A DNA stretch of 35,888 nt from Opitutia bacterium (GTDB lineage Bacteria; Verrucomicrobiota; Kiritimatiellia; CAIQIC01; Lenti-01). The translations under genes were made by a program, and so were the position numbers. The stretch is from NCBI GenBank assembly GCA_009928955.1, contig SABN01000024.1, forward strand, positions 1 through 35,888, written 5' to 3'. The notes beneath the pieces were generated by a model. It did no database searches. It worked only from the letters and a program-made list of their open reading frames with translations, and was not told the origin of the DNA. Positions 1 through 8,830 of this stretch are shown piece after piece; within the stretch, counting starts at the first letter, position 1; every line of letters begins with the position of its first letter.

Positions 1-1
1 C

Positions 2-826
2 GGCTTCTCCGGCGCCGACCTCGCCAACCTCATGAACGAAGCCGCCCTCCTCGCCGCCCGCCGCGGCGCCGACGCCATCGTCGAAAAGGATCTCGAGGAG
101 GCCCGCGACAAGGTCCGCTGGGGCCGCGAGCGCCGCTCGCGCGTCCTCGACGACAAGGAAAAGCGGATGACCGCCTGCCACGAGGCCGGCCATGCCATCG
201 CCCTCGCCCTCACCGAAGGCACCGAACCCCTCCACAAGGTCACCATCATCCCGCGCGGACGCGCCCTCGGCGCCACGATCCAGCTCCCCGAGAAGGACAA
301 GTACACCGAAAGCCGCAAGCAGCTTCTCGGCATGATCGTCGGCACCATGGGCGGCCGCGCCGCCGAAAAAATCTGCTTCGGCGAAATCACCACCGGCGCC
401 GCCTCCGACATCAAGCAGGCCACCCACATCGCCCGCCTCATGGTCACCGAATGGGGCATGAGCGACGAACTCGGCCCCCAATCCTTCGGCACCCGCGACG
501 AAATCCTCTTCTTCGGCCGCGAAGTCTCCCGCTCCAACGACATCTCCGAAGACACCGCCCGCAAGATCGACGCCGAGGTCAAGCGCATCATCGACGAATC
601 CTACGCCAAGGCGCTCGACCTCCTTTCCCAGAACCGCGCCAAGCTCGACCTCCTCACCAACATCCTCATCGAGCGCGAATCCCTCGACGGCCGCGATGTC
701 GACGAACTCCTCGCGCATGGCCGACTCCTCTCCGCCGCGGAACGCAACGCCGCCGACGCCGCCAAAGCGGCCGTCGCGAAGTCCGCCCCGCCGGCCGAAT
801 CGCCTCCCGCGCCCCCCCCGGCTTAG
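2..826 (+). CDS. ftsH: ATP-dependent zinc metalloprotease FtsH, C-terminal part (5' truncated by window edge)
   Basis: Frame is open from base 2: GFSGADLANLMNEAALLAARRG..., then zinc-protease motif HEAGHA and typical FtsH peptidase domain. Confidence 0.95.
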   Translation, partial: GFSGADLANLMNEAALLAARRGADAIVEKDLEEARDKVRWGRERRSRVLDDKEKRMTACHEAGHAIALALTEGTEPLHKVTIIPRGRALGATIQLPEKDKYTESRKQLLGMIVGTMGGRAAEKICFGEITTGAASDIKQATHIARLMVTEWGMSDELGPQSFGTRDEILFFGREVSRSNDISEDTARKIDAEVKRIIDESYAKALDLLSQNRAKLDLLTNILIERESLDGRDVDELLAHGRLLSAAERNAADAAKAAVAKSAPPAESPPAPPPA

Positions 827-840
827 CTGCGGCTCATCGG

Positions 841-964
841 TTTTCCACGCAATGGAAAAAGATTTTCCATTTTTTCCACGCAATGGAAAAAAGTTTTCCA
901 CCCCGTGGAAAAACAGGCCCGATTTTTCCACGCCGTGGAAAAAAGTTTTCCACCCCGTGGAAAA
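841..964. repeat. Array of five 19-bp palindromes TTTTCCAC-NNN-RTGGAAAA (841-859, 872-890, 894-912, 924-942, 946-964) plus a half unit at 863-869
   Basis: Read directly from sequence; start-to-start spacing 31, 22, 30, 22 bp. Confidence 0.95.
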
Positions 965-1016
965 CTTTCCTGCTCAGTTGTCTCCTGTCCCCCGTCCCCT
1001 GTCTCCTCCCCTCCTC

Positions 1017-1757
1017 ATGGGCATCCTGAACCTCACGCCCGACTCCTTCTCCGACGGCGGCCGCTTCCTCGATCCCGCCGCCGCCGAGGAGCAGGCCCTG
1101 CGCCTCGAAGCCGATGGCGCGCAGATCCTCGACATCGGCGCCGAATCCACGCGCCCCGGCCATGCGCTCGTTTCCGAAGAGGAGGAACTCCGCCGCCTCC
1201 TCCCCGTCCTCGACCGCCTCGCCGGAAAATTGAACATCCCGATCTCCATCGATACGAGCAAGGCCCCCGTCGCCCGCGCCGCCTTCGACCACGGCGCCGC
1301 CATCCTGAACGACGTCGCCGCCCTCTCCCGCCCCGGCATGGCCGACTTCGCCCGCGAAGGCGATTTCCCCGTCCTCCTCATGCACGGCGTGGCCCATGTC
1401 CTCCCCGATGCCGATGCCGCGCCCTCCGCTACCATCGCCGCCTGGCTCGCCGGGCGCATCGCCGAACTCGGCCTCGACCAAGAACGCCTCGTCCTCGATC
1501 CCGGCATCGGCTTCGGCACCACCCGGCCGCAGGATGCGGCGATCCTGGAAAACCTCGCGCCCCTCGCCGCCCTCGGCCATCCCCTCCTGATCGGCCTCTC
1601 CCGCAAGCGCATCGTCCGCACCCTGCACCCCGACGCGGACCGCGACCTCGCCAGCGCCCAGATGGCCCTCCGCGCCTGGCAAAACGGCGCGACGATTCTG
1701 CGCCTGCATGAATTGCGCCCGTTCACCGAATGGTTCCGGAAGGAAATCGCGCCATGA
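1017..1757 (+). CDS. folP: Dihydropteroate synthase
   Basis: MGILNLTPDSFSDGGRFLD ... DIGAESTRPG ... ISIDTSK ... DPGIGFG; longer ORF from 696 reads through the palindrome array, so start is assigned at MGILN. Confidence 0.9.
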   Translation: MGILNLTPDSFSDGGRFLDPAAAEEQALRLEADGAQILDIGAESTRPGHALVSEEEELRRLLPVLDRLAGKLNIPISIDTSKAPVARAAFDHGAAILNDVAALSRPGMADFAREGDFPVLLMHGVAHVLPDADAAPSATIAAWLAGRIAELGLDQERLVLDPGIGFGTTRPQDAAILENLAPLAALGHPLLIGLSRKRIVRTLHPDADRDLASAQMALRAWQNGATILRLHELRPFTEWFRKEIAP

Positions 1758-2170
1758 GCCTGTTCCCCGTCAGCTTTGAAAAGGAAGACCAGCTCGTCCT
1801 GCGCATGGCCAAGCTCGGCATCCTGGAAAGCGACCTGCAGGAATGGTTCATCCGCGGCGGCGGCCCCGGCGGACAGAAGACCAACAAGACCTCCTCCACC
1901 GTTTGCCTGCGCCACAAGCCCACCGGCCTCGAAGTCCGCTGCGCCCAGGAACGCTCCCAATCCCTCAACCGCTTTCTCGCCCGCCGCGACCTCTGCGACA
2001 AGATGGCCGCCAAGATCCACGGCGAAAAGTCGAAGAAGGAGCAGGAGCGCGAGAAAATCCGGCGCCAGAAGCGCCGCCGCTCCCGGCGGCAGACCGCGAT
2101 CATGGTCGACGCCAAGAAAAAGCACGGCGCGAAAAAAGCCCTGCGCCAGAAGCCGTCCCGCGACGAGTGA
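1754..2170 (+). CDS. Peptide chain release factor-like protein (class I RF GGQ domain, basic tail)
   Basis: RGGGPGGQKTNKTSSTVCLRHKPTGLEV with Lys/Arg-rich C-terminus; ATGA overlap with folP stop. Confidence 0.85.
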   Translation: MSLFPVSFEKEDQLVLRMAKLGILESDLQEWFIRGGGPGGQKTNKTSSTVCLRHKPTGLEVRCAQERSQSLNRFLARRDLCDKMAAKIHGEKSKKEQEREKIRRQKRRRSRRQTAIMVDAKKKHGAKKALRQKPSRDE

Positions 2171-2184
2171 ATCGCGCAACCGCC

Positions 2185-2261
2185 TTGTAGGGGCTCAGCT
2201 TGCTGAGCCCGCTTCGGCTGCCGAATATAGATCCCGGTCCGAGCAAGCTCGGCCCCTACAA
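2185..2261. repeat. Intergenic inverted-repeat element with two internal hairpins
   Basis: TTGTAGGGGCTCAGCTTGCTGAGCCC ... GGTCCGAGCAAGCTCGGCCCCTACAA; ends are inverted copies; GGGCTCAGC-TT-GCTGAGCCC is a near-perfect hairpin. Confidence 0.85.
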
Positions 2262-2280
2262 CTGGACGAATCGACGTTTC

Positions 2281-3561
2281 TCACCCCTCGCGCGAAATAT
2301 CCGCGCCCAGCGCGCGCAGGCGCGCCTCGATGCGCTCGTAGCCGCGGTCGACCATCTCGGCCTGCTCGATGATCGTCGTCCCCTTCGCGCACAGCGCCGC
2401 GATGATCAGCGCCATGCCCGCGCGGATGTCCGGGCTCGTGATCAGCTGCGCCCGCAGCTTGACCGGCCCGCTCACCACCACGCGGTGCGGATCGCACTGC
2501 ACCAGCGTCGCCCCCATCTCCAGCAGCCGGTCCACGAAATACATCCGGCTTTCGAACAATTTCTCGAAGAACAGGACCTCGCCGCGCGTCTGCGTCGCCA
2601 GCACCAGCGCCACGCTCAGCAGGTCCGAGGGAATCGCCGGCCAGATGCCGTCCTCCATCTTGGGAATCGCCCCGCCCAGATCCTTGCGCACGCGCAGCGC
2701 CTGCCGCGCGGGCAGCACCAGCTTTCCGCCGGCGATCTTCCACTCCACGCCCAGGCGCCCGAACGCCCGCTGCATCACCTTGAGCGTCGTGGCGTCGGGC
2801 AGTTCCGTCACCGTCAGCGCCCCGCCCGTGGCGACCGCCGCCGCGAGGAAGCTGCCGATCTCGATGTAGTCGGGTCCCACGCGGTGCTTGGCGCCGCCGA
2901 GCTGTTGGACGCCTTCGATCTCGATGCGGTTCGTGCCGAGCCCCGTGATCCGCGCGCCCATCTTCTTCAAGAGCGCGCCCAGATCCTGCACATGCGGCTC
3001 GCCGGCCGCGTTGGTGATCACCGTGCGCCCCGGCGCGAGCGTCGCGGCCATCAGGATGTTCTCGGTGGCCGTCACGCTGGCCTCGTCCAGCAGGATCTCC
3101 GCGCCGCGGAATGTTCCCCGCCGCAGATGGAACGCATCGCGCTTCCACGCCATGCCGATGCCCAGCTGATCGAGCCCCTCGAAATGCGTGTCGAGCCGGC
3201 GGCGGCCGATCACGTCGCCGCCCGGCGCAAAGAGCGTCGCGCCGCCGCGCCGGGCCGGCAGCGGGCCGGCCAGCAGGATCGCGCCGCGGACCTTCGCGCA
3301 GAGATCCCGGTCCAGGGCGGTTTTCGCCAACCCCTTCGCGCACAGCTCGACGGCGTGCCCCCGGCGCGCGACCGCCACGCCCAGGTCGGCCAGCAGGAGG
3401 AGCATGTTCTCCACGTCGAGGATGTTCGGCACGTTCTCCAGCACCAGCGGCGCGTCGGTCAGCACGCAAGCGGCCAGCATCGGCAGCACCGCGTTCTTGT
3501 TGCCCAGCGGCTGGAAGACCCCGCCGATCTTCCTCCCGCCCCGGATGATGAAGCGCGCCAT
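2281..3561 (-). CDS. murA: UDP-N-acetylglucosamine 1-carboxyvinyltransferase
   Basis: MARFIIRGGRKIGGVFQPLGNKNAVLPMLAA ... IDRGYERIEA-like C-terminus (VDRGYERIEARLRALGADI). Confidence 0.93.
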   Translation of the reverse strand: MARFIIRGGRKIGGVFQPLGNKNAVLPMLAACVLTDAPLVLENVPNILDVENMLLLLADLGVAVARRGHAVELCAKGLAKTALDRDLCAKVRGAILLAGPLPARRGGATLFAPGGDVIGRRRLDTHFEGLDQLGIGMAWKRDAFHLRRGTFRGAEILLDEASVTATENILMAATLAPGRTVITNAAGEPHVQDLGALLKKMGARITGLGTNRIEIEGVQQLGGAKHRVGPDYIEIGSFLAAAVATGGALTVTELPDATTLKVMQRAFGRLGVEWKIAGGKLVLPARQALRVRKDLGGAIPKMEDGIWPAIPSDLLSVALVLATQTRGEVLFFEKLFESRMYFVDRLLEMGATLVQCDPHRVVVSGPVKLRAQLITSPDIRAGMALIIAALCAKGTTIIEQAEMVDRGYERIEARLRALGADISREG

Positions 3562-3577
3562 GCCCGGACTCCCGCCG

Positions 3578-5425
3578 CTATTCCACCGTGACGCTCTTGG
3601 CCAGGTTCCGCGGCTTGTCGATGTCCGCCCCGCGCGCCTTGGCGTTGTGATAGGCGAACAGCTGCAGGGCGACGACGTTGATCAGCGGCGAGAATTCCTC
3701 GAGGGTCGCCGGCACGGGGATGAGGTCCTGCGCGATGCCGCGCAACGTCCCGTCGCCTTCCGCCACGACGGCGATGATGCGCCCCTTGCGCGCCTCGACC
3801 TCCTTGAGGTTCGAGATCATCTTGCCGTGCACCTCGTCGGCCGTCGGCGTGCAGAGGCACACCACCGGCAGGAACTCGTTGATGAGCGCGATGGGCCCGT
3901 GCTTCATTTCGCCGGCCGCGTAGCCTTCGGCGTGCTGGTAGGAGATCTCCTTGTTCTTCAGCGCGCCTTCGAGGGCGATCGGATAGTTGAACCGGCGGCC
4001 GATGTAGAGCGCGTTGAAGCACTCGTAGTACTTCTGCGAAATCGCCCGGATGTGGTCCTGCTGTTCGAGCACGCGGTGGATGGCGTCCGGAATCCGGCCG
4101 AGCTCCGCCGTCAGCTCCCGCTCCCGCTTCGCGTCCAGCGCGCCGCGCAAGCGCCCCAGCCGGATGGCCAGCAGGGCGAAGGCCATCAGTTGCGCGGTGA
4201 AGGCCTTGGTGGAGGCCACGCCGATCTCCGGCCCGGCCTGCGTCAGCAGCGCCGCATCGCTTTCGCGCAGCAGCGTGCTGCCCGAAACGTTGCAGATGCC
4301 GAGCACCTGGCAGCCCATCCCCCGCGCCAGCCGCACCGAGGCCAGCGTGTCCGCCGTCTCGCCCGACTGCGACACCGCGATCACCAGCGTGCGCTCCGGC
4401 AGGCGCGGGCCGCGATAGCGGAACTCGCTGCCCAGATCCGTCTCGCACGGGATGCCCGCCCACCGCTCGATCAGCAGGCGCCCATACATCCCCGCATAGT
4501 GGGCCGTGCCGCAACTGAGGATCAACACGCGCTGCAGATCGGGCGCCGCCGCCGCCAGCAGGGCCGCGGCTTCGCCCAGATCCACCGAACCGTCCTTCCC
4601 GACATGCGCGTCCAGCAGCGTACGCAGCCCGCGCGGCTGTTCGTGGATCTCCTTCAGCATGAAGGTCTCGAACCCCGCCCGCTCCGCCGCCTCGGCCCGC
4701 AGGGTGACGGCCTTGATCTCCGGCACCACCGGCGTCCCGTCCAGCTTCGTCAACGCCACGCCGGCCGGCCGCAGCTCCGCCACCTCGCCGTCGTTCAGAT
4801 AGATCACCTTCTTCACGCGGTTCAGGATGGCCGGCACGTCGCTGGCGATGTATTGCTCGCCCTCGCCCACGCCGATGATCAGCGGGCTGCCGCAGCGCGC
4901 GGCGTAGAACACGCCCGGCTCGTCGCGGAACACGATGCCCAGCGCATAGGCGCCTTGGGCGCGCCGCAGCGCCTCCCGGACCGCGTCGGCCGGGCTCTTC
5001 CCGCCGGCCTTCCGGATCTCCTCGATCAGGTGGGGGATCACTTCCGTGTCGGTCTGCGACCGGAACACGTGCCCCTGGGCCTCCAGTTCCGCCCGCAAGG
5101 AAAGATAGTTTTCGATGATGCCGTTGTGCACCACCGCGATGGTTCCGGAACCATCGAGATGCGGATGGGAATTGGCTTCGGAGGGCTCTCCGTGCGTGGC
5201 CCAGCGCGTGTGGCCGATGCCCAGCCCCCCGGCGAGCGGGCTCGCGTCGAGCGCCTCTTCCAAACTCGAAAGGCGTCCCACCCGCTTGCGGACGGCCAAG
5301 ACGCCGTCGGCCTGCAACACCGCCACGCCGGCCGAGTCATAGCCCCGGTATTCCAGCCGCTTCAGCCCCTCGATCAACAGCGGAACCGCGTTCTTCGGCC
5401 CCACATATCCCACGATGCCGCACAT
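3578..5425 (-). CDS. glmS: Glutamine--fructose-6-phosphate aminotransferase (isomerizing)
   Basis: MCGIVGYVGPKNAVPLLIEGLKRLEYRGYDSAGVAV; two SIS domains; C-terminal KPRNLAKSVTVE. Confidence 0.97.
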   Translation of the reverse strand: MCGIVGYVGPKNAVPLLIEGLKRLEYRGYDSAGVAVLQADGVLAVRKRVGRLSSLEEALDASPLAGGLGIGHTRWATHGEPSEANSHPHLDGSGTIAVVHNGIIENYLSLRAELEAQGHVFRSQTDTEVIPHLIEEIRKAGGKSPADAVREALRRAQGAYALGIVFRDEPGVFYAARCGSPLIIGVGEGEQYIASDVPAILNRVKKVIYLNDGEVAELRPAGVALTKLDGTPVVPEIKAVTLRAEAAERAGFETFMLKEIHEQPRGLRTLLDAHVGKDGSVDLGEAAALLAAAAPDLQRVLILSCGTAHYAGMYGRLLIERWAGIPCETDLGSEFRYRGPRLPERTLVIAVSQSGETADTLASVRLARGMGCQVLGICNVSGSTLLRESDAALLTQAGPEIGVASTKAFTAQLMAFALLAIRLGRLRGALDAKRERELTAELGRIPDAIHRVLEQQDHIRAISQKYYECFNALYIGRRFNYPIALEGALKNKEISYQHAEGYAAGEMKHGPIALINEFLPVVCLCTPTADEVHGKMISNLKEVEARKGRIIAVVAEGDGTLRGIAQDLIPVPATLEEFSPLINVVALQLFAYHNAKARGADIDKPRNLAKSVTVE

Positions 5426-5472
5426 GCTCCGATCCTTTCGCCGTTCAGTTCATCCCAAAACCAATTAAACGG

Positions 5473-5505
5473 AAAAGACCGGGATCACGCAACGGTGCCC
5501 CGGTC
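5473..5505 (-). terminator. Rho-independent-like terminator downstream of the prepilin gene
   Basis: On minus strand GACCGGG-N15-CCCGGTC followed by TTTT. Confidence 0.5.
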
Positions 5506-5529
5506 CATTCATGCGGAATGGCAGATCCG

Positions 5530-6153
5530 TTAGGAGCCAGGTCCGACCACGACGAGCGAGATGCCCGTCGCCGGGGCCTGGGCCGGATTCATCAATTCGC
5601 TCGTCAGTTGCTGTCCCTTCAGCGAGAAGGAGGAGCCGCCCTTGAGAACGGCCACCATGCCGGCGGTCCCGAAAGGATCCACGGTCAGCAGGGTGACGGG
5701 TCCCGGCGTCGTCGGAACCGCCGCGGGACCGTTCTTGGTGTAGAGCCAGGTGGTCCCCTCGTTCGGATCGCCTCCCACGAAATTCACCAGGTTCCACGCA
5801 TTCGCCGCCGCGTTGAGCGGCTGCCCGGGCGGCGGCGGCGGCAAGCCGCGCGCGCCGAAGAAGCTCGCCGAGACTGTCATGACGCCCGAGGTCATCAGGT
5901 TGATGAAATATTGCGTCGAGGAGGTCGCGTTCGACGGCCAGGCCGAATAGCCGCCGCCGAGCACCACGTCGTCCATTTGGCCCGCGAACGCGGACTTGTA
6001 GATGTTGGCGCCGTTGGAGACGGTCTGCACCATCGCCGCGCTCAACAAGGCCTTGTTGACGGCCGGAACCAGGATGGCGGCGAGCATGGCGATGATCGCG
6101 ATCACCACCAGCAGTTCGATCAGGGTAAAACCAATGGCCTTGCGCTTAGTCAT
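5530..6153 (-). CDS. Prepilin-type N-terminal methylation protein (PulG/type II pseudopilin-like)
   Basis: MTKRKAIGFTLIELLVVIAIIAMLAAILVPAV; alternative start at 6162 (MKVMTKR); AAGGAG upstream. Confidence 0.9.
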   Translation of the reverse strand: MTKRKAIGFTLIELLVVIAIIAMLAAILVPAVNKALLSAAMVQTVSNGANIYKSAFAGQMDDVVLGGGYSAWPSNATSSTQYFINLMTSGVMTVSASFFGARGLPPPPPGQPLNAAANAWNLVNFVGGDPNEGTTWLYTKNGPAAVPTTPGPVTLLTVDPFGTAGMVAVLKGGSSFSLKGQQLTSELMNPAQAPATGISLVVVGPGS

Positions 6154-6242
6154 AACTTTCATGTCTCCTTGGATTGACAACTCTTTAACGATCATACGCT
6201 TTCGAGGCGCCAAGTCAACCCCGTCCTTGCGAAAAACGAAGG

Positions 6243-6710
6243 TCAGGTCGCGGCGGCCCAGACGGGAAACAGTCCGTGCGCCAGGAAGGCGATCGCCACG
6301 CCCAGCAACGCTCCCATCACCACCTCCAGCCGCGTGTGCCCCAGGAACTCCACCAGTTTCTCCGGCGAGAACTTGTGGTTGCGGTAGAACTCTTCCGCCA
6401 TCTGGTTCAGCAGCCGCGCCTGCACCCCGGCCGCGCGCCGCACGCTCTGGGCGTCGATCATGATCAGCGCCAGCATCCCCGTCGCCACCGCGAACACCGG
6501 CGATCCAAACCCCGAACGCAACCCGACCGACACCGCGCAGGCCGCCGAGGCCGCCGTATGCGAACTGGGCATGCCCCCCAGCCGGAACAGGAAGCCATAA
6601 TCGAACTTCTTCTCCCGGATCGCGAAGGTGAGCAGTTTGATGAACTGGGCCACCATCCAGCCCGCCACCGCCGCCACCAGCGTCACGTTGTTGATGAAAT
6701 CATGGAACAT
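6243..6710 (-). CDS. Divergent PAP2 family protein (YuiD-like, DUF212)
   Basis: GWMVAQFIKLLTFAIREKKFDYGFLFRLGGMPSSHTAASAA ... MIDAQSVRRAAGVQARLLNQM ... LGHTRLEVVMGALLG. Confidence 0.88.
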   Translation of the reverse strand: MFHDFINNVTLVAAVAGWMVAQFIKLLTFAIREKKFDYGFLFRLGGMPSSHTAASAACAVSVGLRSGFGSPVFAVATGMLALIMIDAQSVRRAAGVQARLLNQMAEEFYRNHKFSPEKLVEFLGHTRLEVVMGALLGVAIAFLAHGLFPVWAAAT

Positions 6711-6823
6711 ATCGCGGCATCCTATGAAAATCCGGCCGCCGCCCGCAATCCTAAATCCAATTCTCTTGCGTCCGCTCCGGTTTTGTGGTTCCGTTGCCGC
6801 CATAACTTCCGTCAGGCAGGCCC

Positions 6824-7369
6824 ATGGGTACATCCTCAAAAGAATTGGCTCAGCAGTTGCGCAAATTGGCCAAGCGCCAGCATGGATGCTTCACCGCGTC
6901 GCAAGCCATCGAAACCGGCTATGCCGACAGCGTCCACCTCTACCACATCAAAAACGGCGAGTGGATCCGCGTGTTCCGGGGCATCTATCGCTTCGCCGAT
7001 GCGCCGGAAACGCCCGCCGCGCGCTGCATGGCCGCCCTCCTCTGGACCCGGGACAAAAACGGGAAAATCCAAGGCTTCCTGACCGCCGGAACCGCCGCCG
7101 CCCTCCGCGCGGGCACCCTGCCGGACGGACAGCCCATCCAAATCGGCGTCTTCAAAGGTTTCCGGCGCTCTTCCGCCGCCCCGGATGGCATCGCACTCTC
7201 CTTCTGGAGTCAAAAGTTTCACAAAACCTCAAAATTTTGCGGTCTTCCCGTCCAGGAACCGGCGGCGAAGCCTTCTCCGGGCCTTCCCGCCGCCCCGGCC
7301 AACCTCGACCTCCCCGATTATTACGATTGGCTCGATTATCAGGCGGTTCGATGCTCCCCCGGCACCTGA
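6824..7369 (+). CDS. AbiEi-like (type IV antitoxin N-terminal winged-helix domain) protein, no adjacent AbiEii
   Basis: LRKLAKRQHGCFTASQAIETGYADSVHLYHIKNGEWIRVFRGIYRFADAP is typical of the AbiEi_4/AbiEi N-terminal domain. Confidence 0.65.
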   Translation: MGTSSKELAQQLRKLAKRQHGCFTASQAIETGYADSVHLYHIKNGEWIRVFRGIYRFADAPETPAARCMAALLWTRDKNGKIQGFLTAGTAAALRAGTLPDGQPIQIGVFKGFRRSSAAPDGIALSFWSQKFHKTSKFCGLPVQEPAAKPSPGLPAAPANLDLPDYYDWLDYQAVRCSPGT

Positions 7370-8823
7370 AATCCTTCATTTCCCTGCTGTTTCCGCTGCT
7401 TTTCCTCTCCGGACCCGCATCGGCCCTCTATTTCCGCCTCGATGGCGACCGCCTCTGGCTCCAAGCCGAGCAGACGCCGCTGGTCGACATCCTCGACCAA
7501 TTCGCCCGCCTCGGCGTCGAGGTCCGGCTCGACCCGCGCATCCAGTCCACCGTCACCGGCGCCGTCCGGGGCGAAAACGTGGACGAGGCGCTGGAAGCCC
7601 TGCTCGAATCCTATGACTATCTGCTGACGTGGAAAATGCTCCGGGGGCCCCTCGGACGCATCCCCAAGCTGCAGGAAATGCAGGTGTTCCTGCCGGGCGG
7701 AAAAACCGCCGCCCTTCCGATCCCCAAAAAATCGGCGAAATTCGACTTCACGCGGGGCGTTCTCGGCACCGCTCCCGAATTCGTGAAGGATGAGCTGCTC
7801 ATCGGCGTGCGCCCCGGCGCTTCCTATGACCGGTTCAAGCGCCTGCTCGACGGCATCGGCGGCATGATCGTGGAATCCGATTCCGCCACGGGCATCTACC
7901 TCATCCGCTTCCCGGCCGGCACCAACGTCGAGGCGCTCCTGCGACAACTGGCCGACAACCCGCTCGTCGCCCACGCCGAACTGAACCTGGTGACCCGCCT
8001 GCCCGCCGCGGCCCCGTCCGCCGCGACCCGCCCCCCCGCTCTTCCCGCCGTCCGTCCCCCCGCCGATGGCTCCATCCCCGTCGCCGTCCTCGACAGCGGC
8101 CTCGATCCGCGCGCCGGCCTCTCCGCCCTCGTCTCCGCCGGCTGGGACGCCGTCGATCCCGACCGCGCCCTTTCCGACCCCGCCGGACACGGCACCCAGA
8201 TGGCCTTTCTGGCCTCCGGCCTCTTGGCGGCCGCGGGATCGGACCCCGCCGGCCAGATCCTTCCGCTGGTGTCCGTCCGCGCCTTCGACGAAGACGGCAA
8301 GACCTCCAACTTCGCCATCCTCCAGGCCCTCGCCTATGCCGCCCAGGCCGGCGCCAAGGTCGTCAACATGAGTTGGGGCTCCGAAACCGACAGCGATTTC
8401 ATGCGCACCGCCATGCAGGTGGCCGCCGACAAGGGCTTGCTCCTCGTCGCCGCCGCCGGCAACGCGCCCACCGGAATGCCCGTCTATCCCGCCGCCTATC
8501 CCGTCGTGATCGCCGTCGGCGGCGTCGATGCCTCCGGCCAGCCCTGGACGAATTCGAACCATGGCGACTTCCTCGATCTGTCCGCTTCCGCCTTCGCCTC
8601 CTTCCCCATTGGCCACAACGGCCCGGCCGGCGATTACGCCGGAACCTCCATCTCCTCCGCCGTCGTCGCCAACGCCCTCGCCCAATACATGAACCGGAAT
8701 CCGGGCGCGACCGCCGCCGCCGCCCGCGCCGCGCTCACCCAAGCCCTCTCCCCCGCCCCCGCCGGCGGCTACGGCGGCGGCATCCTCGATGCCGCCGCCC
8801 TGCGGCGCTTCCTGAATCCGTAA
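7351..8823 (+). CDS. Secreted S8 subtilisin-like serine protease with N-terminal STN-like and prodomain regions
   Basis: Signal peptide SFISLLFPLLFLSGPASA; PLVDILDQFARLGVEVRLDPRIQSTVTGAVRGENVDEALEALLESYDY (STN-like); catalytic segments VAVLDSGLD, GHGTQMA, AGTSISSAVVANA. Confidence 0.85.
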   Translation: MLPRHLKSFISLLFPLLFLSGPASALYFRLDGDRLWLQAEQTPLVDILDQFARLGVEVRLDPRIQSTVTGAVRGENVDEALEALLESYDYLLTWKMLRGPLGRIPKLQEMQVFLPGGKTAALPIPKKSAKFDFTRGVLGTAPEFVKDELLIGVRPGASYDRFKRLLDGIGGMIVESDSATGIYLIRFPAGTNVEALLRQLADNPLVAHAELNLVTRLPAAAPSAATRPPALPAVRPPADGSIPVAVLDSGLDPRAGLSALVSAGWDAVDPDRALSDPAGHGTQMAFLASGLLAAAGSDPAGQILPLVSVRAFDEDGKTSNFAILQALAYAAQAGAKVVNMSWGSETDSDFMRTAMQVAADKGLLLVAAAGNAPTGMPVYPAAYPVVIAVGGVDASGQPWTNSNHGDFLDLSASAFASFPIGHNGPAGDYAGTSISSAVVANALAQYMNRNPGATAAAARAALTQALSPAPAGGYGGGILDAAALRRFLNP

Positions 8824-8830
8824 GCGCCGC

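Noticed and set aside
841-964. Possible CRISPR-like array of short repeats
   Set aside because: Gaps between units are only 3-12 bp with no spacer-sized unique sequences, units are palindromic 19-mers, and no cas gene is present.
841-964. Possible parS/ParB array because arms contain TTCCAC...GTGGAA
   Set aside because: The CCAC and GTGG halves are separated by three variable bases, breaking the CCACGTGG core present in the mnmG sites; half-site spacing would not fit ParB.
696-1016. N-terminal extension of FolP reading through the palindrome array
   Set aside because: The sequence (MEKDFPFFPRNGKKFSTPWKN...) is repeat-derived; similarity to dihydropteroate synthase begins at MGILNLTPDSF. A modest upstream start cannot be fully excluded.
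5426-5530. Possible glmS ribozyme upstream of glmS
   Set aside because: I could not recognise the conserved ribozyme core, and the upstream gap is short.
3188-5533. Long plus-strand ORF (781 aa) opposite murA/glmS
   Set aside because: Antisense to two well-supported enzymes; no domain recognised.
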